Positions 37,401 through 51,700 of a stretch of DNA of 64,000 bases are shown here, piece by piece. The position numbers were made by a program, and so were the translations under genes. The notes below the pieces were generated by a model. It worked only from the letters and a program-made list of their open reading frames with translations. It did no database searches and was not told where the DNA came from. Source of the stretch: Branchiostoma floridae (Eukaryota > Chordata > Leptocardii > Amphioxiformes > Branchiostomatidae); NCBI RefSeq assembly GCF_000003815.2, contig NC_049979.1:19264275-19328274 (forward strand). Reading direction: 5' to 3'. Every line of letters starts with the position of its first letter. The first letter of the stretch is position 1.

Positions 37401-40400
37401 AACCCGTGCTTAGGAAAGCTTAGCTTATTCCATTTTATTGCATTGTTTACTTAGCTCTTTGTGCGCATGCTCCTTTTGACCTTTCGTCCGACGCTTTTGT
37501 TGGGACGAAAGTTTAATGTTACGTTTACCGCGGCTATGTCCTTTCACAGAATAAAAGACACTTTAAAAAAATGAATGGGTGACGAAATCAACACATTCAA
37601 ATGTTCTTCCTTGCTTTAGATCGAGTTGCCAGCCTGTTCCAACAACTTCACTTTGACGTGGTTTCTCACAGTAACCTTGACCACGCCAAGATGGTGGACG
37701 TTTTCATTCAACTCGGCCAGGCCGACCACTCCAACTACGACTGTTTCGTGTGCTGCATCATGTCTCACGGGACGTCCAGCAAAGTCTTCTCCTCCAACGA
37801 CGTGGGGATCGACATTTGCGAACTCATGAAGCATGTCAAAATGGAGCGGTGTCCCAGCCTGAAGGGGAAACCCAAACTGTTCTTCATCCAAGCATGCCAG
37901 GGGGAAGCGGTGCAGGGCCGAGCACTAGACAACGGCACGCACGATTCCAAACAGTTTTCGTTCATGTCTCACGAGGCTGACATCTTTCTCGGCTTGTCTA
38001 CAGTATCGGGGTTCGTTTCAAAGCGTAACTGTGACGGAGCACCCTACATCCGCTTCCTCACTGAAGTGTTTGGAGAGTTTGGACACGAACATGAACTCAT
38101 GACCATGATGGGCATGATCTGTGACCAAATGAACTCCCAAGTCGGAATGGTGTCGTCCAATCATTCCACACTGACTAAAGATCTCTACTTTCCCACAAAT
38201 TAAGAAAGAGTTAGAAACTGAGAGAAGAATATTGTGAGTAGAACAATAAAAAATACACATTGTATTTAAATGAAATTCGAGCCACTGTCCAGTACGTGGA
38301 ACAGTACGTGCAGATAGAATCATTGAACTACGAAAGTGGTAACTTAAACATAGTGTATCTGCACGAACTGTACAATGCTGAATTGAAATTCTCACAATAC
38401 TGATTATGCTAAATGGGTCATATATGGAAATAGGGTTGAGTCAAAACCACAATTCTAAAGGTCAAAATAGAGAGCAAAAAGAGGTGTTGCGTTATACATA
38501 TAACAAAGATGGTTGGTCAACAGATCATATGGTGGAGTATGGAATGCATCAATTAAAAAGAAGTGATAAAAGTATGACGTTTTGTTTCATTCATTTTCCT
38601 TGGTTTCCTTTATCCCTCAGCAAACATTTTTGTGGTCAAATTACTGCACTAGTTTTTGTCAGCAGGAATTTCTCAAGTAAAAACCAGGCGTTATATGCGT
38701 CTGTATTTGTTAGAGATAAACACATACATTGTCTCGTAGTTTGTAATTTCAAGTCTTGAACAAGTGACCACTCAAAATCGACAAACGTGCATAACTTTAC
38801 ATGTAGAACTTAACTGGCGGGCGTCCAAAGCCATGGGAGATATGGAAAAAATTTTACCATCTATACATGCCCTAGCGGTGACTTTAATACCAAAGCTTGG
38901 TACCCAATTCTATCGAGCTTGGTACCAAAAAATTATTTTACCTTACAGCCTTATTCAGCGCCAAGGGAGGATTGTCTCCAAGGATGCACCGCTGACACGC
39001 ACCGGGGTCTGGGAGTACATTATGTATATTCCAACAGTAACTATTAAGTGTCCTAAAAGAAAAAAAAATGATGATTCTTACCATTTTTATTGACGAAAAC
39101 GTGTTATTGAGAGCCTTGTACATGAAGTAGCCGTGCATGGGGACACTGCTGAAGGCCAGGTAGAAGACCACGGCCACCACCAGGAAATGTTTGGTGACGT
39201 CCCACAGGATCGTGTTCATCCGGAGTTCCTTCAGCCGCCGGCTGCGGGCTGCCGCCAGATCAGCCTGTCTACCGGAGGCGGAGGACTTAGGCATCACCGG
39301 GGCCTTCACGTCTTCTGTACCAAATAGGTGCTAATTCATTATGAAAGAGTGGCCAACTTACATTGATACTTTTTGAATCTCAAGAATCTTAGTTTGAAAT
39401 TTCCTTCTCTTTAGAAGTAAAAGCTCTAAGGATGAAAAATAGAGGGGTTACAATTAGGTGACGAGGCGACCGCACGTACGTAAGACTGCGCAGCTCGTTT
39501 GTTAATTCGAAGGGCGTTATACTTGCTACGCATTTACAGTCCCAGTAGTTTAAGTGAACTAGCAAGATTAGTAACTATACAAGACGTGTTTTATATTGCA
39601 ATTAAATTATTGATTAAAACTAACATGCAGCTTATCTGGGGGAAGGAACACAACTTAAAATATAGTAAGAGTGTGCATTTTGGTTAAAAGAAATCTTACT
39701 AGCATCTGCAGCAGGAGGTAGAAATTCCTCGTCATCAGCTAGACCGCCACTCGTCAGCGTATCTTCCTCCTTGCCGAACTTCTTGAAAGTGATCGCAATT
39801 ATGACAGCAAATATAATCACCTGTAAAAGTTGAAGGAAACAAATAAACGTCAAGCGGATCCGATAGTCAGGTATAAGCATATGACATGTATGGGTTGACT
39901 GGTTAGGCAAAGGGCAAATCAAGCTACATGTAGGCCACCCTCAAGTCAATCATATTGTATTATGTATCCATTACCTGCAGAAAAGAACACAAGAAATGGA
40001 TTTAAAATATCTGTTATTCCACGTTTACTTATTCATGCATTTTACTTTACACCCCAGCTGTATATCATCGTTTGTTTCATCTGTAATTAGCCCTCGGGCA
40101 TGGATTTACAATAAAGTTAATTCATAATTTGTTATCGAGTGTTTTTGTCGACAGGGGTTCGAAGATGTAAACTGAAATCACTTTTGACAAAACATACTGA
40201 CAGGAAAAAATTTACGAAGGTGTAAAATATGCGCAAACTACCTTGATCGGTTGGACCACGAGAACCGACTGGAAGATGGAGAGTAGTATGGAGGTCAGCC
40301 ACTCCCCAGACTTCTCCGCTCCCCACTCCATGCTGTAGAGGATGACGAAGAAGGCGGAGACTGTTGCAGACAGGAAGACCAGAACCCAGCCGATGTACAC

Positions 40401-43400
40401 ACACCAGTGGGGAAGGCCGGGCTGGTGTTGTTCTGCTGAACCGCTACCCTGAACCTGCCAAAGGAATGTTTAACTTTTAAGAGTAAGTCACCTTCCAATG
40501 CGATGACCGTCTGCCACCTTTCTTACGGTAATACTGGCGCATTGTGCTCCCAAACGTGACTGAGCTTGTATGCCCCATCCTCATCAGGGTCTATGACTGA
40601 CAAAGGAATGTACAGAGCAGAGAAACCAGTCGGAATACACGTCAAAGACACAAAATGTGAAGAAACTGATGGTCATATATTTAAAACCAGATCTATCTAG
40701 CTGTTCCATGCGTTAACTTTAATTAAAAATCAATTATCGCTTCGTCGGTCTTGACGATGTATAGGTATTTGAATACTAAGTGCTTAGGGGAAAGGCGTCA
40801 GATTAATTCCTTTGAACTTATAACGCTATGGAAATACTCTAGAAATGACAACTGAACAGAACGACCTTGTAAATGTCTTCAGTCCTAGAAGACGGTTTTG
40901 TTCGCGGCTTTGGTCTTGATTTCCGGAAGACGTAGACGATGATGAAGTTGACCGGAAACACAATGAGTGTGCTGACAAAGCTGATCCACAATTGGCTCAG
41001 AGTGAATACCAGAGGGCCCAAACGGTAAACCTGTTAATACAATGAGGTTCTTTAGGCACAGCCAGGGAGTACTTACTTAGTTACACCTATTAGATAGAAC
41101 AAGGCCTTCAGACAGATTATGCACAGTCAAATGGTGTTGTGAAGTGACGTATAAGGTGATTGTTAAAGTTTAACCCTAACTAACCCTAACCCTAGAATTT
41201 GGGTTAGTGAAAAGTGTCTTCAAATAGGCCAAACTAGGTATCATTCAAAAGGTCGCTTGGTACGCTTGGTTTAAAACCGCTTTAAGATGGTATGCTTTGT
41301 GCCAATTGTGGCAATTTACACTGTGGCAAGTAAGCTAGCATCAAACTAAGCAGCGTAAGAATGTACATGGGCGTGAATCTTTCAGTAGCTCGATAAGTTT
41401 GGAAATGAGAAAAATGCAGTTTCAGCAGGGCTCCACCCACCTGTTGTTTGATGCTCTCGTCCGTCCGATAGAACATGGCATTGGTGATCATGGTGAGGAA
41501 GACCAGAGACAGGCAGCAGGAGGCCCGCTGGACACGGGTGAAGTGACTCCGGGTGGGCCGGGAGGCTACCGAGAACCACAGGTGACCATCGCTGTGCGGT
41601 GATATAATGTTAAAGGAAGGTCAATGATAAAGCAATGGTGTCTGAATATGCGTGTGCCATTTGCGAAGGAAATAGCGATCTTGCAAAAGAACTGGCAATC
41701 TCTATGGTAGTTAGTTGTGGTATATTGACTGACATTGCATCATTTTGAGATTAGAAAAATTTACCGTCGCCATGGACGCCATGGCATTGTTATGAGGCTT
41801 TGGATACCATCTATACCTCACGCAATGCAAGCTGCCTATATTTTCCTTCTGAAATTGATGTAGTTATACTAGTAGTTTGGATGTTGAATAGATGGATAAT
41901 ATTCACGACCTCAGTTCGATAACCTTATACCTTATATCCTGGCGAGTCTTGGTTTGAAATATTGACGAGAAATTGGTGAGCTCATCGCGTCCGGCTGCGC
42001 TCAGGAATCTGTCCACCTTCCCATCCTCCATCTCTACTGCCAGCCACCGTTGGCAGAAGAACACGTACCTAAAATTTATTCACCATTGTTATCCAAAATA
42101 CAAATAACACAACAACTACAAAAATCTACTATAGATCTGAATCATGTTGTCACATATGGTAAATCTATTTCTCTCTTACCGAGTGTTGGTTTGAAGGTCC
42201 TCAACAACCAGGCGATCCAGAAACCAACTCGCTCCCCCACCTTCTCCGGAGCTGTCGTGCCACACGTGGATGTTGGTCAGGCCTCCCAGGCTCTCAGGAG
42301 TAGACAGGAGGAAAGTGGACACACTGCCACGCTTGAAGACCTGAATTATGTCGAAACACGATGTACTGGGATGTATATGGGTAAATAAAGGTTCAAAATG
42401 TTGACCGATTCAATGCGACATGTACACGATAAAAAGGGAGTAAAAGCTGTACCCCAAACAACAACTCTTCTCGTTACGCCTCTTTTTGTCAATCACTATC
42501 ATAGAGCACCATATTATAACACTTTATTGACACATGTATGAACATAACACTTGTATGAACCTTTATGATGTCTCATACAGCTATAACACTAAAATCAAAT
42601 GCAAAAGATAGATTTATTAGCTTAAGCAAGGAATATGTGAAAAACGTGTGAGCCTCATTTTCCTTGTGCCTACTCATCCAGTACATCTATATAATCAATG
42701 TATATTCGTCAACGATATTGCAATAATTGATAACCTGCTGTTGACATGCTGCCAGTGGTCTTGGTCCCGAATCCCCGAGTTCCCCATGTAGGATGATGCC
42801 GACCCTGGAGGAGGTGCCAGAGTTGGCCTTCATGCCGGTGTACACGGTGAGCAGGTAGAGATGGGCGTCGGAACTGTGGTTGTCGGCGATGGGTAGAACT
42901 CCCCACTAAGTCAGAATAAAATCGTAATACAGAATGTTTACAGGGTCACTATTGTTGAAGTGCTTGTGACACCAATGACAACCATATAAAGTATTATTAG
43001 ATCAAAATAGAAATTTATTCAAAGTATGCAATCTTATGATGTTCCATAACAGTTACTTCAGAAGGGTGTATATTTTGTGCAGACATCCATCTTCCTTGAA
43101 CAATACATATAATTGTAGTCAGTCATCAGGAAAAATTGATTTGGGTGTAATGGTCTCACGCACCTTAAGATTTATGTAAAATTACAAATGTAATCATTAT
43201 CTATGAAGGGACTTTCTTCGTCATTAACATAATCAATGCAACTTTTTATGATAAAACGAGGAACTCACCTTCACTACATCCCGTTTGTCCGCTCTCATCG
43301 CAAAGAAAACGACGATGAAGTACAGCCCGAACATGACGATGACTGTGGAGAACACCGCGGCGTTGTCACTCAGGTTGGCGAACTTGGCGAACACCGTGCT

Positions 43401-46400
43401 GAAGTCGATGGAGTTGGGGGGCACTATGAAGTCTGCTCCGAAAGAGGTGAGATGTGTCGTCAGGCACTGGGTGTGGGTTGCTGTAGTGTTCGGACCAACC
43501 TGACGAGAAAATTGTTTGATTTATTTCTTTGTTCCACATGTTAACAATCAACCAGCTCTAGAGGTGAGCAACTCAGAGAGGATTCTTGTTTTTCTCCAAC
43601 GCACAACGGGATAGAAATCTACTGTTATCGTTAAGTGTCGTGTGTTTTTGATTTACTCGAGGTTTGGTTCTCCTAGACCACTGGAACTTCATCTCATGGT
43701 CTATATTACAATTCTAAGGATATTCCCAATTAAAGTTAGGTATTCATTTTTACCTGTCAATTGAGGAAAGTGCTGAGGTATACCTTGGACACAACATTGG
43801 CGGTCACTTGGAATTGGAACCAGGAATGAAAGATCCCTCATACACCAAGTCATGCTGAGATAAACCGGCGATCAACTGCAAGTCTTATAGGAGCAACGTC
43901 TGTATGAAACGTGTACATACTGTACAGCCAGATGGGTTCCACTTATTCCCAGCCACGTTCCACCAGTTGCACCTGGGCGTGAGGATGGCCAGCCTGTACG
44001 TCTCGTTGCATCGTGCCGTCCTCAGCCTAGCCGTTACGTCAGCGTAGGACGCACCGGGAACATTCCGGCATTCCGTCGGATCTGTAAGGCACTCACGTGA
44101 CCAGACGTAAGTAGTATCAGCCACCTTGGATGGTTTAACCCGGAAGTTGCTAAGTGCTTTTGAATTTATCAATGTGATTGCAATCAAGTTCTGATGACAC
44201 ATGTAACATGTAATTACAATTACTTATGATATAACAATGAAACAATACGAGTCAACCAACCAGTTCTTATTGAATGTAGATCCAGCATCTGGGATTTATT
44301 TATTTCTCGCCCGCTGCAATACGTACCTAGTTCTTCCACCCCGATGTAGTACGTCCCGTTGACTTCTGGATATGACTTAGGGAAGGTTGCGGTGACATCA
44401 CCGCCGGATAAGTCAGACTGACCGACTGTACACGCCGTGTGCAGCGGTGGTATGACGGTGCTGAAGTTGTAGTTATCTGGTGTTGGGGGCTGGTTGTACT
44501 GCATGTACACCCGGTAACCTGATGTAATGAGAGAGTGGTAAAGTCAGCAGATAGCCGCCATTTAGCTTCTTTGCCGTAGGTTTTCCTCTTTCCGCTTACT
44601 AATATGGGATCACTATAAAAACTATAGATGTAAAAAATACATTAATTTTTAGAAAACAATTTTGTCGTTGAATATGCACTTTTCATATAAGCGATTCGAC
44701 CCTAAGCCTTTAGTGGAAGTTTTCGATTGAGTAGAAATTGCGTATTAGGGCATTTCTGATATGTATGAGCTTCATTTGTTTCGGCTTCTAGGCTTGCTGC
44801 GTATGTAATATATCATGCTGTGCGTTCACAATATCTCTACACCGACATATCGGTGAAAAATTGAAGCACATAATTGTAACGTTAGTGGGATGCTGACCTA
44901 TGACATGAGGGGGAGGCAGGAGCATGACAACAATGGCTGACGTCATGGAGCTGTTGCCAACATCCATCCTGTGGTACAACAGGCCGTTACTCGCCACAGC
45001 AGAGTCGTTCATGAACACAACCGTGGGGGTGCCGGGCGTGTCGTAATTCTGGACGTAAAACTGGGAATACAATTATCATAATGTTACATTCAAGCTTATA
45101 AGGATGACTGTCAAAATTGTAAAACAGTTTTACTTTAACTGATTATCGTGAGACATTTGTTTTTCTTCGTTCATTCCACATGACGCAACTGTTGACACAA
45201 AATGCACAAAACGAACGTTCTCTTTCTCTCTCTTTCTCTCTCTATCATATGTGCGTGTGTGTGTTTCATACGTCATAGTGTTAACAGTATATCAAATAAG
45301 AATGATCATGCACAGTACAATCACGTACCTGTAACGGCTCCTGTGTGTCCTGTACAGGGACAGGCTGTCCAGCTTCATCGTAAAAGTCCAAGGAGACGAC
45401 AGACGACCGTGTATCTGTGTCGTTGTCCCAGATGAACGGGTTTCGTGAAAATGCTATGAACTGGGTAGAATAATACAGCCAATAATACAACACTGAATTA
45501 CATGGTTAAAGTCAAATAGAAATTTATGACCGCCGAGGGCTTGAATGTAAAATGCATTGTTTAACACTAATAGACTACCTTGTACATATCTGGCGAGCTA
45601 CAGGTAAACGTAGGTATAAGTAGCTTCAAGTTAATGATTTGACTCATACACATTTTTTTCTGTATATTAACGCGAACGTTGGTACGAAGATCTGGGTGCC
45701 TGACAAATATTACCAGAAACTTCAATATCGCGTCAACCTTGCAGCTATTAGTGTGCTCTAACCTGTATTCACAACAAAGTACAATAACAACGATAACAAC
45801 CACAACATGCTAAGTTAATGATTTGACTCATACACATTTTTTTCTGTATATTAACGCGAACGTTGGTACGAAGATCTGGGTGCCTGACAAATATTACCAG
45901 AAACTTCAATATCGCGTCAACCTTGCAGCTATTAGTGTGCTCTAACCTGTATTCACAACAAAGTACAATAACAACGATAACAACCACAACATGCTCACCC
46001 TTGAGTCCACCACGTCGGCGTCGCTGCCCGACGACTGAAAGACGATGTCTGGCTCGGGTACGGTAACGAAGCCTTCCGATCTTTGCCGACTGAACTCTCC
46101 CTCCTGCACACGGTCCCGGGCATGTCGTTGGTAGATGACTGTTGCAGCAGGAGACCTGATGACCGCAGGAGGCGAGGTCGTTGTGGTGTTGTGTAGGAGT
46201 GTACGTAGAGATATTTCCGTCGTGGTGAAAAAATAACCCATGACTGCCTGCGCCTACATTTTGAAGACAAAAACTATGAATATTGATATTGATCCAATTC
46301 ATTGTCTTGATCCTTCCGCTAAACCACAAACAGCTTAAGAACAGCTTAAAGTCCATATTGATGAAACATACAGAGAGGATTCTTGATATATCTTTAGATA

Positions 46401-48691
46401 TGCTAATGTACCTTACTTAAATTTTATTGTTTGTTCATTGCTATTACAAAACGGATAGATATACGTTAAGATAGTATGGCACTAGGCACAATAAAACACA
46501 CATGAAATCTCGCTGCAAAAACCCACAAATATGTCACCCGTACCTTTGTCTGCTCGGATGCTCCGTACGTCTGAGGAAACCAGGTTTTCTTTGTTGATGA
46601 TTGACTAAGAGCGCTGCTCAGGGCTGAACCTAGTCCATCATGGATGACTACAATAAATAAACAAAAAGGAACAAATAGCAAAAGCTTATAAGATAATCAC
46701 AATGCCTAACATATAAAATCGGTATTCTTCTTTTATATCTTAAGGCAAATGCATGAAAAGATGTCTCCATTGCTATGATATAAAATGTATCTATTTAGGA
46801 ATATGTACAGCAAACCTGTTGATACAGACAGCAGAGCGTCTCGATCTACCGGTTGTGGACCGAATACGGTTATATTGTAGAGAGCAAGCCCAGCGTTGTG
46901 CATGGCCTCAACCAATACGACCTGTCAGGCAGATTGGCAAGGTGTAACATGTATTATATGTATTATGAAAACACTACGTTACAAAGAGTAAATTTTTGTA
47001 AAGAAAAAATACAATGGCCTACAGCCTTCAAAACAAAACAAAAAAGATGGAGAAACGATGAAACGTTATTATCAACTCTTATTGGCTGAATGCTTAGTTT
47101 GATTTACAACCGAGATCGGTTGCAGTTATTTTTTCCGCAATAATGAGAGCTATCATGTATGTAAAGCACCTAGATTATGAAAACCTTGAAAGTGAATAGC
47201 TATAACCACACCTTGATATGCTTACATGTTATAATTAGGTATCTAAATAGGTGACTGGACCACTTGAAATTGTCCTAATCAATCATCAGGATAATATTTT
47301 ACAAAATGTACCTCTGTTCCAGTGTTCACCAGCTCTCCCGTACCGAACAGTGACGTCAGCGCCTCTAACGCCTGTTCGATCTGGTTCAGACGGGTCAGAC
47401 TGGACATGTGAGCCGACATGAACTCGATATGTGTAGATCGTACGAACTTCTGAAGCTGTTGAGAACATTAATAATGTGGTAATGAGAAGTAAACTAAAAT
47501 TAACCAACGGTAATAATCGGAGAAGCAGTTTCAACGTTATTCTTATAATGAGTAGAATTAACGCAAAATATGGTGAGGTGGCGTTGAGAAATACATGTAA
47601 CGTTGAAAGATATTCACGGTAATGAATCTAAAACAAAGTTTCAGTTTAGTTTCAGTTGACTAATATGATAACAAAGAAGCAAATTTAACCTCTTATTATA
47701 TTGCAAAGAATTGACGTCTGGCACTCGCATAGTACTGAAGCCATGAATGGAAACGTCTTACTGGTCCATATATTCTTCTTATTATTTCTATTGTAGTATG
47801 TGTTATCATTATGATTTTACGTGACATGATTATATCAAAAGACTTGCCTCGAGTTCATCCCCCGTGGGCAATGAGAGCAGCCTCAGTAGCTGATCTGTGG
47901 TTGAGGCGGAGCCCCAGTCTTTGTCAAAGGTGTTCCTGGTGGTGGCTCTGTACGGAGGCGGTGTGGAGGATGAGTCGACGGTGCTGCGGGCCCGCTGCAA
48001 CAGATCACCGAAGCCTTGTTGTATCAGTGCGCTGGCCATATCCGCACCCTGTTTTAAAACATTAGTGAAGTTTGATGACATAGATTCGTCTTTTTATGAC
48101 TCGTCAACTGCTGAATCGTATATGAAAACCATTGTGTGCAGACGAAAGCAACTACAGGTACAATCTCGGTAACTGTATAATAAGAACAGGGGGTGTTGAT
48201 AACAATCTCGGTAACTGTNNNNNNNNNNNNNNNNNNNNNNNNNNNNNNNNNNNNNNNNNNNNNNNNNNNNNNNNNNNNNNNNNNNNNNNNNNNNNNNNNN
48301 NNNNNNNNNNNNNNNNNNNNNNNNNNNNNNNNNNNNNNNNNNNNNNNNNNNNNNNNNNNNNNNNNNNNNNNNNNTCATGAAATACGCTGCAGAACAAATC
48401 ATACCCTAATGCTATGCTGAGAAGACTATAAAAATCAATATGTGCATGGAAAAAGCACTTCAGTTTGAAATAATCTTCGCTTGTATCTATGGAAACACAT
48501 TCTGGGGGAAATCCTTATGAATTTGTACATACCGATACGGAGATATAGTCCAGATCCTCCGCGATGTCAGTTAAGACAATAAGGGCTGAGGAATAGTCAC
48601 GGGTGGATAGGCTTGTTTCCAGCTGATTTGATGACGTCAGAACCTTCTGCCACAGCCCGATTGGTGCATCTGGTGGAAGCACCTAATGGGC

Positions 48692-48723
<32 letters not shown>

Positions 48724-51700
48724 CCAACCAATCGATCGAACGATCAGTCAACTAATCAATCAATCAATCAGTCAATCACAGAGTTGATCAAACAATACAT
48801 AACGCTTTCAAATAGTCAATCAACCCACAAATCAACCAATCAACCAACCACCCAATCAATCATTTAATTAATCAATGAATCAATAAACTAACCAACTGAA
48901 TAACCAATCAATTGATCAACCAACCAACCAAACAACCAAACAGCCATCCATTTTGACGTTTCCTTCGTTACAATGCTACAATGAGTTCACGAGTTCTTGC
49001 TATACTCACTGTAACGTCGACATTGCACACCGCCACTGACTCATCATCGCCGACTGCCAGTACATTTATGGGTACGACAAAGTTGTCGGCTGAACTACCT
49101 GCTAAAATGCTTGAAGTTACAACAGAATTGAGTCTCGAATCCTGTACTACAGTTGATATGTCTGTTGTAACTGTGTAAGTGACAGGGTGTGCCTGGAGAT
49201 GGACTTGATATTGGCTGCGTGGTTCCACCTCTACTACACCTGTGATTGTGAAGCTTGTCTGTCCCGAAAAACCTACACAAGAAGAAAATCAGTCATTACA
49301 TTGGAGGTGCCTCTGAGCTTAGATCACAAACGGCAGTCAGGATATCCCTTCTGCCAAAGAAATCACAAACGATGACGTGATTAAGTGTCATATCAACTTG
49401 CAAAGAATCGTCTATTTCATCGTCAAAAGCAAGGAACAAGTGATTAAGTTAAAAATCATATCTTCTTCTTCATTGGGGACCAAATGCCATATATATTTGA
49501 TTGAAGAATATCGGCAAAGCCTAGCTTTGTGAGAATAGGTTATCTCCAAGTAGATTAACTGATTAGGATTATTAGATAGGATTTATATTTGGATCTATAT
49601 TTCTGTTGATTTGAGGCCTTTTTCGCTTTTCTCGAGTGTTGAGAACTTTCTTGTAGTTGCATGTACAATACCACTAGGAGTTAACTTAGATTAAAAAAAG
49701 TGACACTACTTCAAGAGGGACAAAAATACTTCAAAACTACAAATAAAACACTAACACTCAGCCAGATTCTAACATCTGACGATTAGATTTTTTTTTATTC
49801 ACATTTATTTAACGAGGATTTGACAAAAAGCAAAGTTGCTTATCTGGGTCTTCTCCTCTTACACATGACAAAAATAAGGACACAAATACAAAATAACGAA
49901 CACTAAATAACATAGTCAAACTAGAGTTCCACGAACACATACCTTTGCCTAATAAACCAGGTTTGTTATGTAGAATGTTGTCTGTAGACATAAATGTGTT
50001 ACTCATTACATTTTCTTTTATATGCCTGGAGTTGGTTCTTAACATTTCGCCATTGCTTATACAAATTAGATCCCTATTAACATAATAATATTAAATTGTA
50101 TCAAGCATCACTTAAGCTATCAGCATACCAAAAATCATTATGATCCTTTCATCCCTTCTTGACTTATTCTCTTTCAAAGTAGGAAACTAAACCGGCTCTT
50201 AATTATGCAAATGAGATCATCATCTGCATAATTAATATGTACTGATATTTCTTGCTTTCTCAGCTACAAATATGACAAGCTTGAAAGTCCTAGAAAGGAA
50301 TGCAGTGGATTTACAAACTTTCCTCATTAATTATGCAAATTAGCAGTCGATTTGCATGATTAGAATTCCATCATGTAAGTCTTCCCTTTGGCTATCTACA
50401 TACCAAAAATCATGATGATCCGTCAACACGTCTATATTTACCTTTGCCAGAATGGCTAAGGTTATGTTTTAGGCTTGTGAGTCTGTCTGTCTGTGTGTCT
50501 GTTAACAGCATAACTCGAGAAGCCTTGGATGCATCCCGATAATATTTGGTAGGTGGGTAGGGGTCGGGAAAACGAAGGTCAAGTTCGATAATGGGCCCCC
50601 TAGCGGCTTGCTAAGGTACTGCAGCAGAACATCAATTTTTGATATCTCGTGTTCTGGACATGCTGTGATCATGATTTTTAAGTGGTAGATAGCCCTCGAG
50701 GCAGAGAGTAAGTGCTGTGAGTTTGGGCCCCCTAGCGGCTTTTTTGGAACTGCAGGCGCCGGTTTCCTTTCAAACTTTGGATGAGAATAACTCTACAACG
50801 TATTGACGGATCGTCATGATTTTTGGTATGTAGATAGAATGAGTGAAGACTTACATAATGGTATACTAATTATGCAAATAAGCAGCTAATTTGCATAATT
50901 AATGAGGAAAAATTATAAATCCACTACATTCCATGATAGGACTTTCAAACTTGTCACATATGTAGCTGGGAAGGAGAGAAATGTCGACAGATATCAATTA
51001 TGCAAATGATGGCCTCATTTGCATAATTAATGAGAAAATATGAACATGTTGACGGATCATCATGTTTTTTTGTATGTAGGTAGCGTAAGTGAAGACCTAC
51101 ATAATGAGATAACAATTATGCAAATCAACAGCTAATTTGCATAACTAATGAGGATATCTTATAAATTCACTACATCCCATGATAGGGCTTTAAAACTTGT
51201 CACATATGTAGCTGAGAAAGAGAGAAATGTCAATACATATTTATCATGCAAATGATGATCTCATTTGCATAATTAATGAGAAAATATGAACGTGTTGACG
51301 GATCGTCATGATTTTTGGCATGTAGATAGCCCAAATGAAGACTTATATAATGTGATACTTATTATGCAAGTTAACAGGTAATTTGCATAATTGATTAGGA
51401 AAAGTTAATAAATCCACTGCATTCCATTATAGTACTTTCATCAAAGTTGTCACATATGTAACTGAGAAAGAGGGAAGAGAGTAAGAGGTGTATTTAAAGA
51501 CTTTGAAAGAGAATAAGTCAAGAATGGATCAAAGGATCATCATGATTTTTGGTATGCTGATAGCTTAAGTAATGCTTGATACAATTTGATATCAATTAAT
51601 TGTAACTTGGGATCTAATTTGCATAATGAATGCCGAAATTTTATAAACCAACTCCAAGCATATAATTATAAAGAAAATGAAATGAGTAACGCATTTGTCT

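Noticed and set aside
37616..37891. Minus ORFs antisense to the caspase exon
   Set aside because: The plus strand carries intact caspase catalytic motifs; the antisense frames are shadows.
40528..40611. Possible extra polycystin exon (IDPDEDGAYKLSHVWEH)
   Set aside because: It has splice-like borders, but its phases (1 in, 2 out) do not fit the phase-0 junction between exons 40866-41030 and 40242-40454, which join directly.
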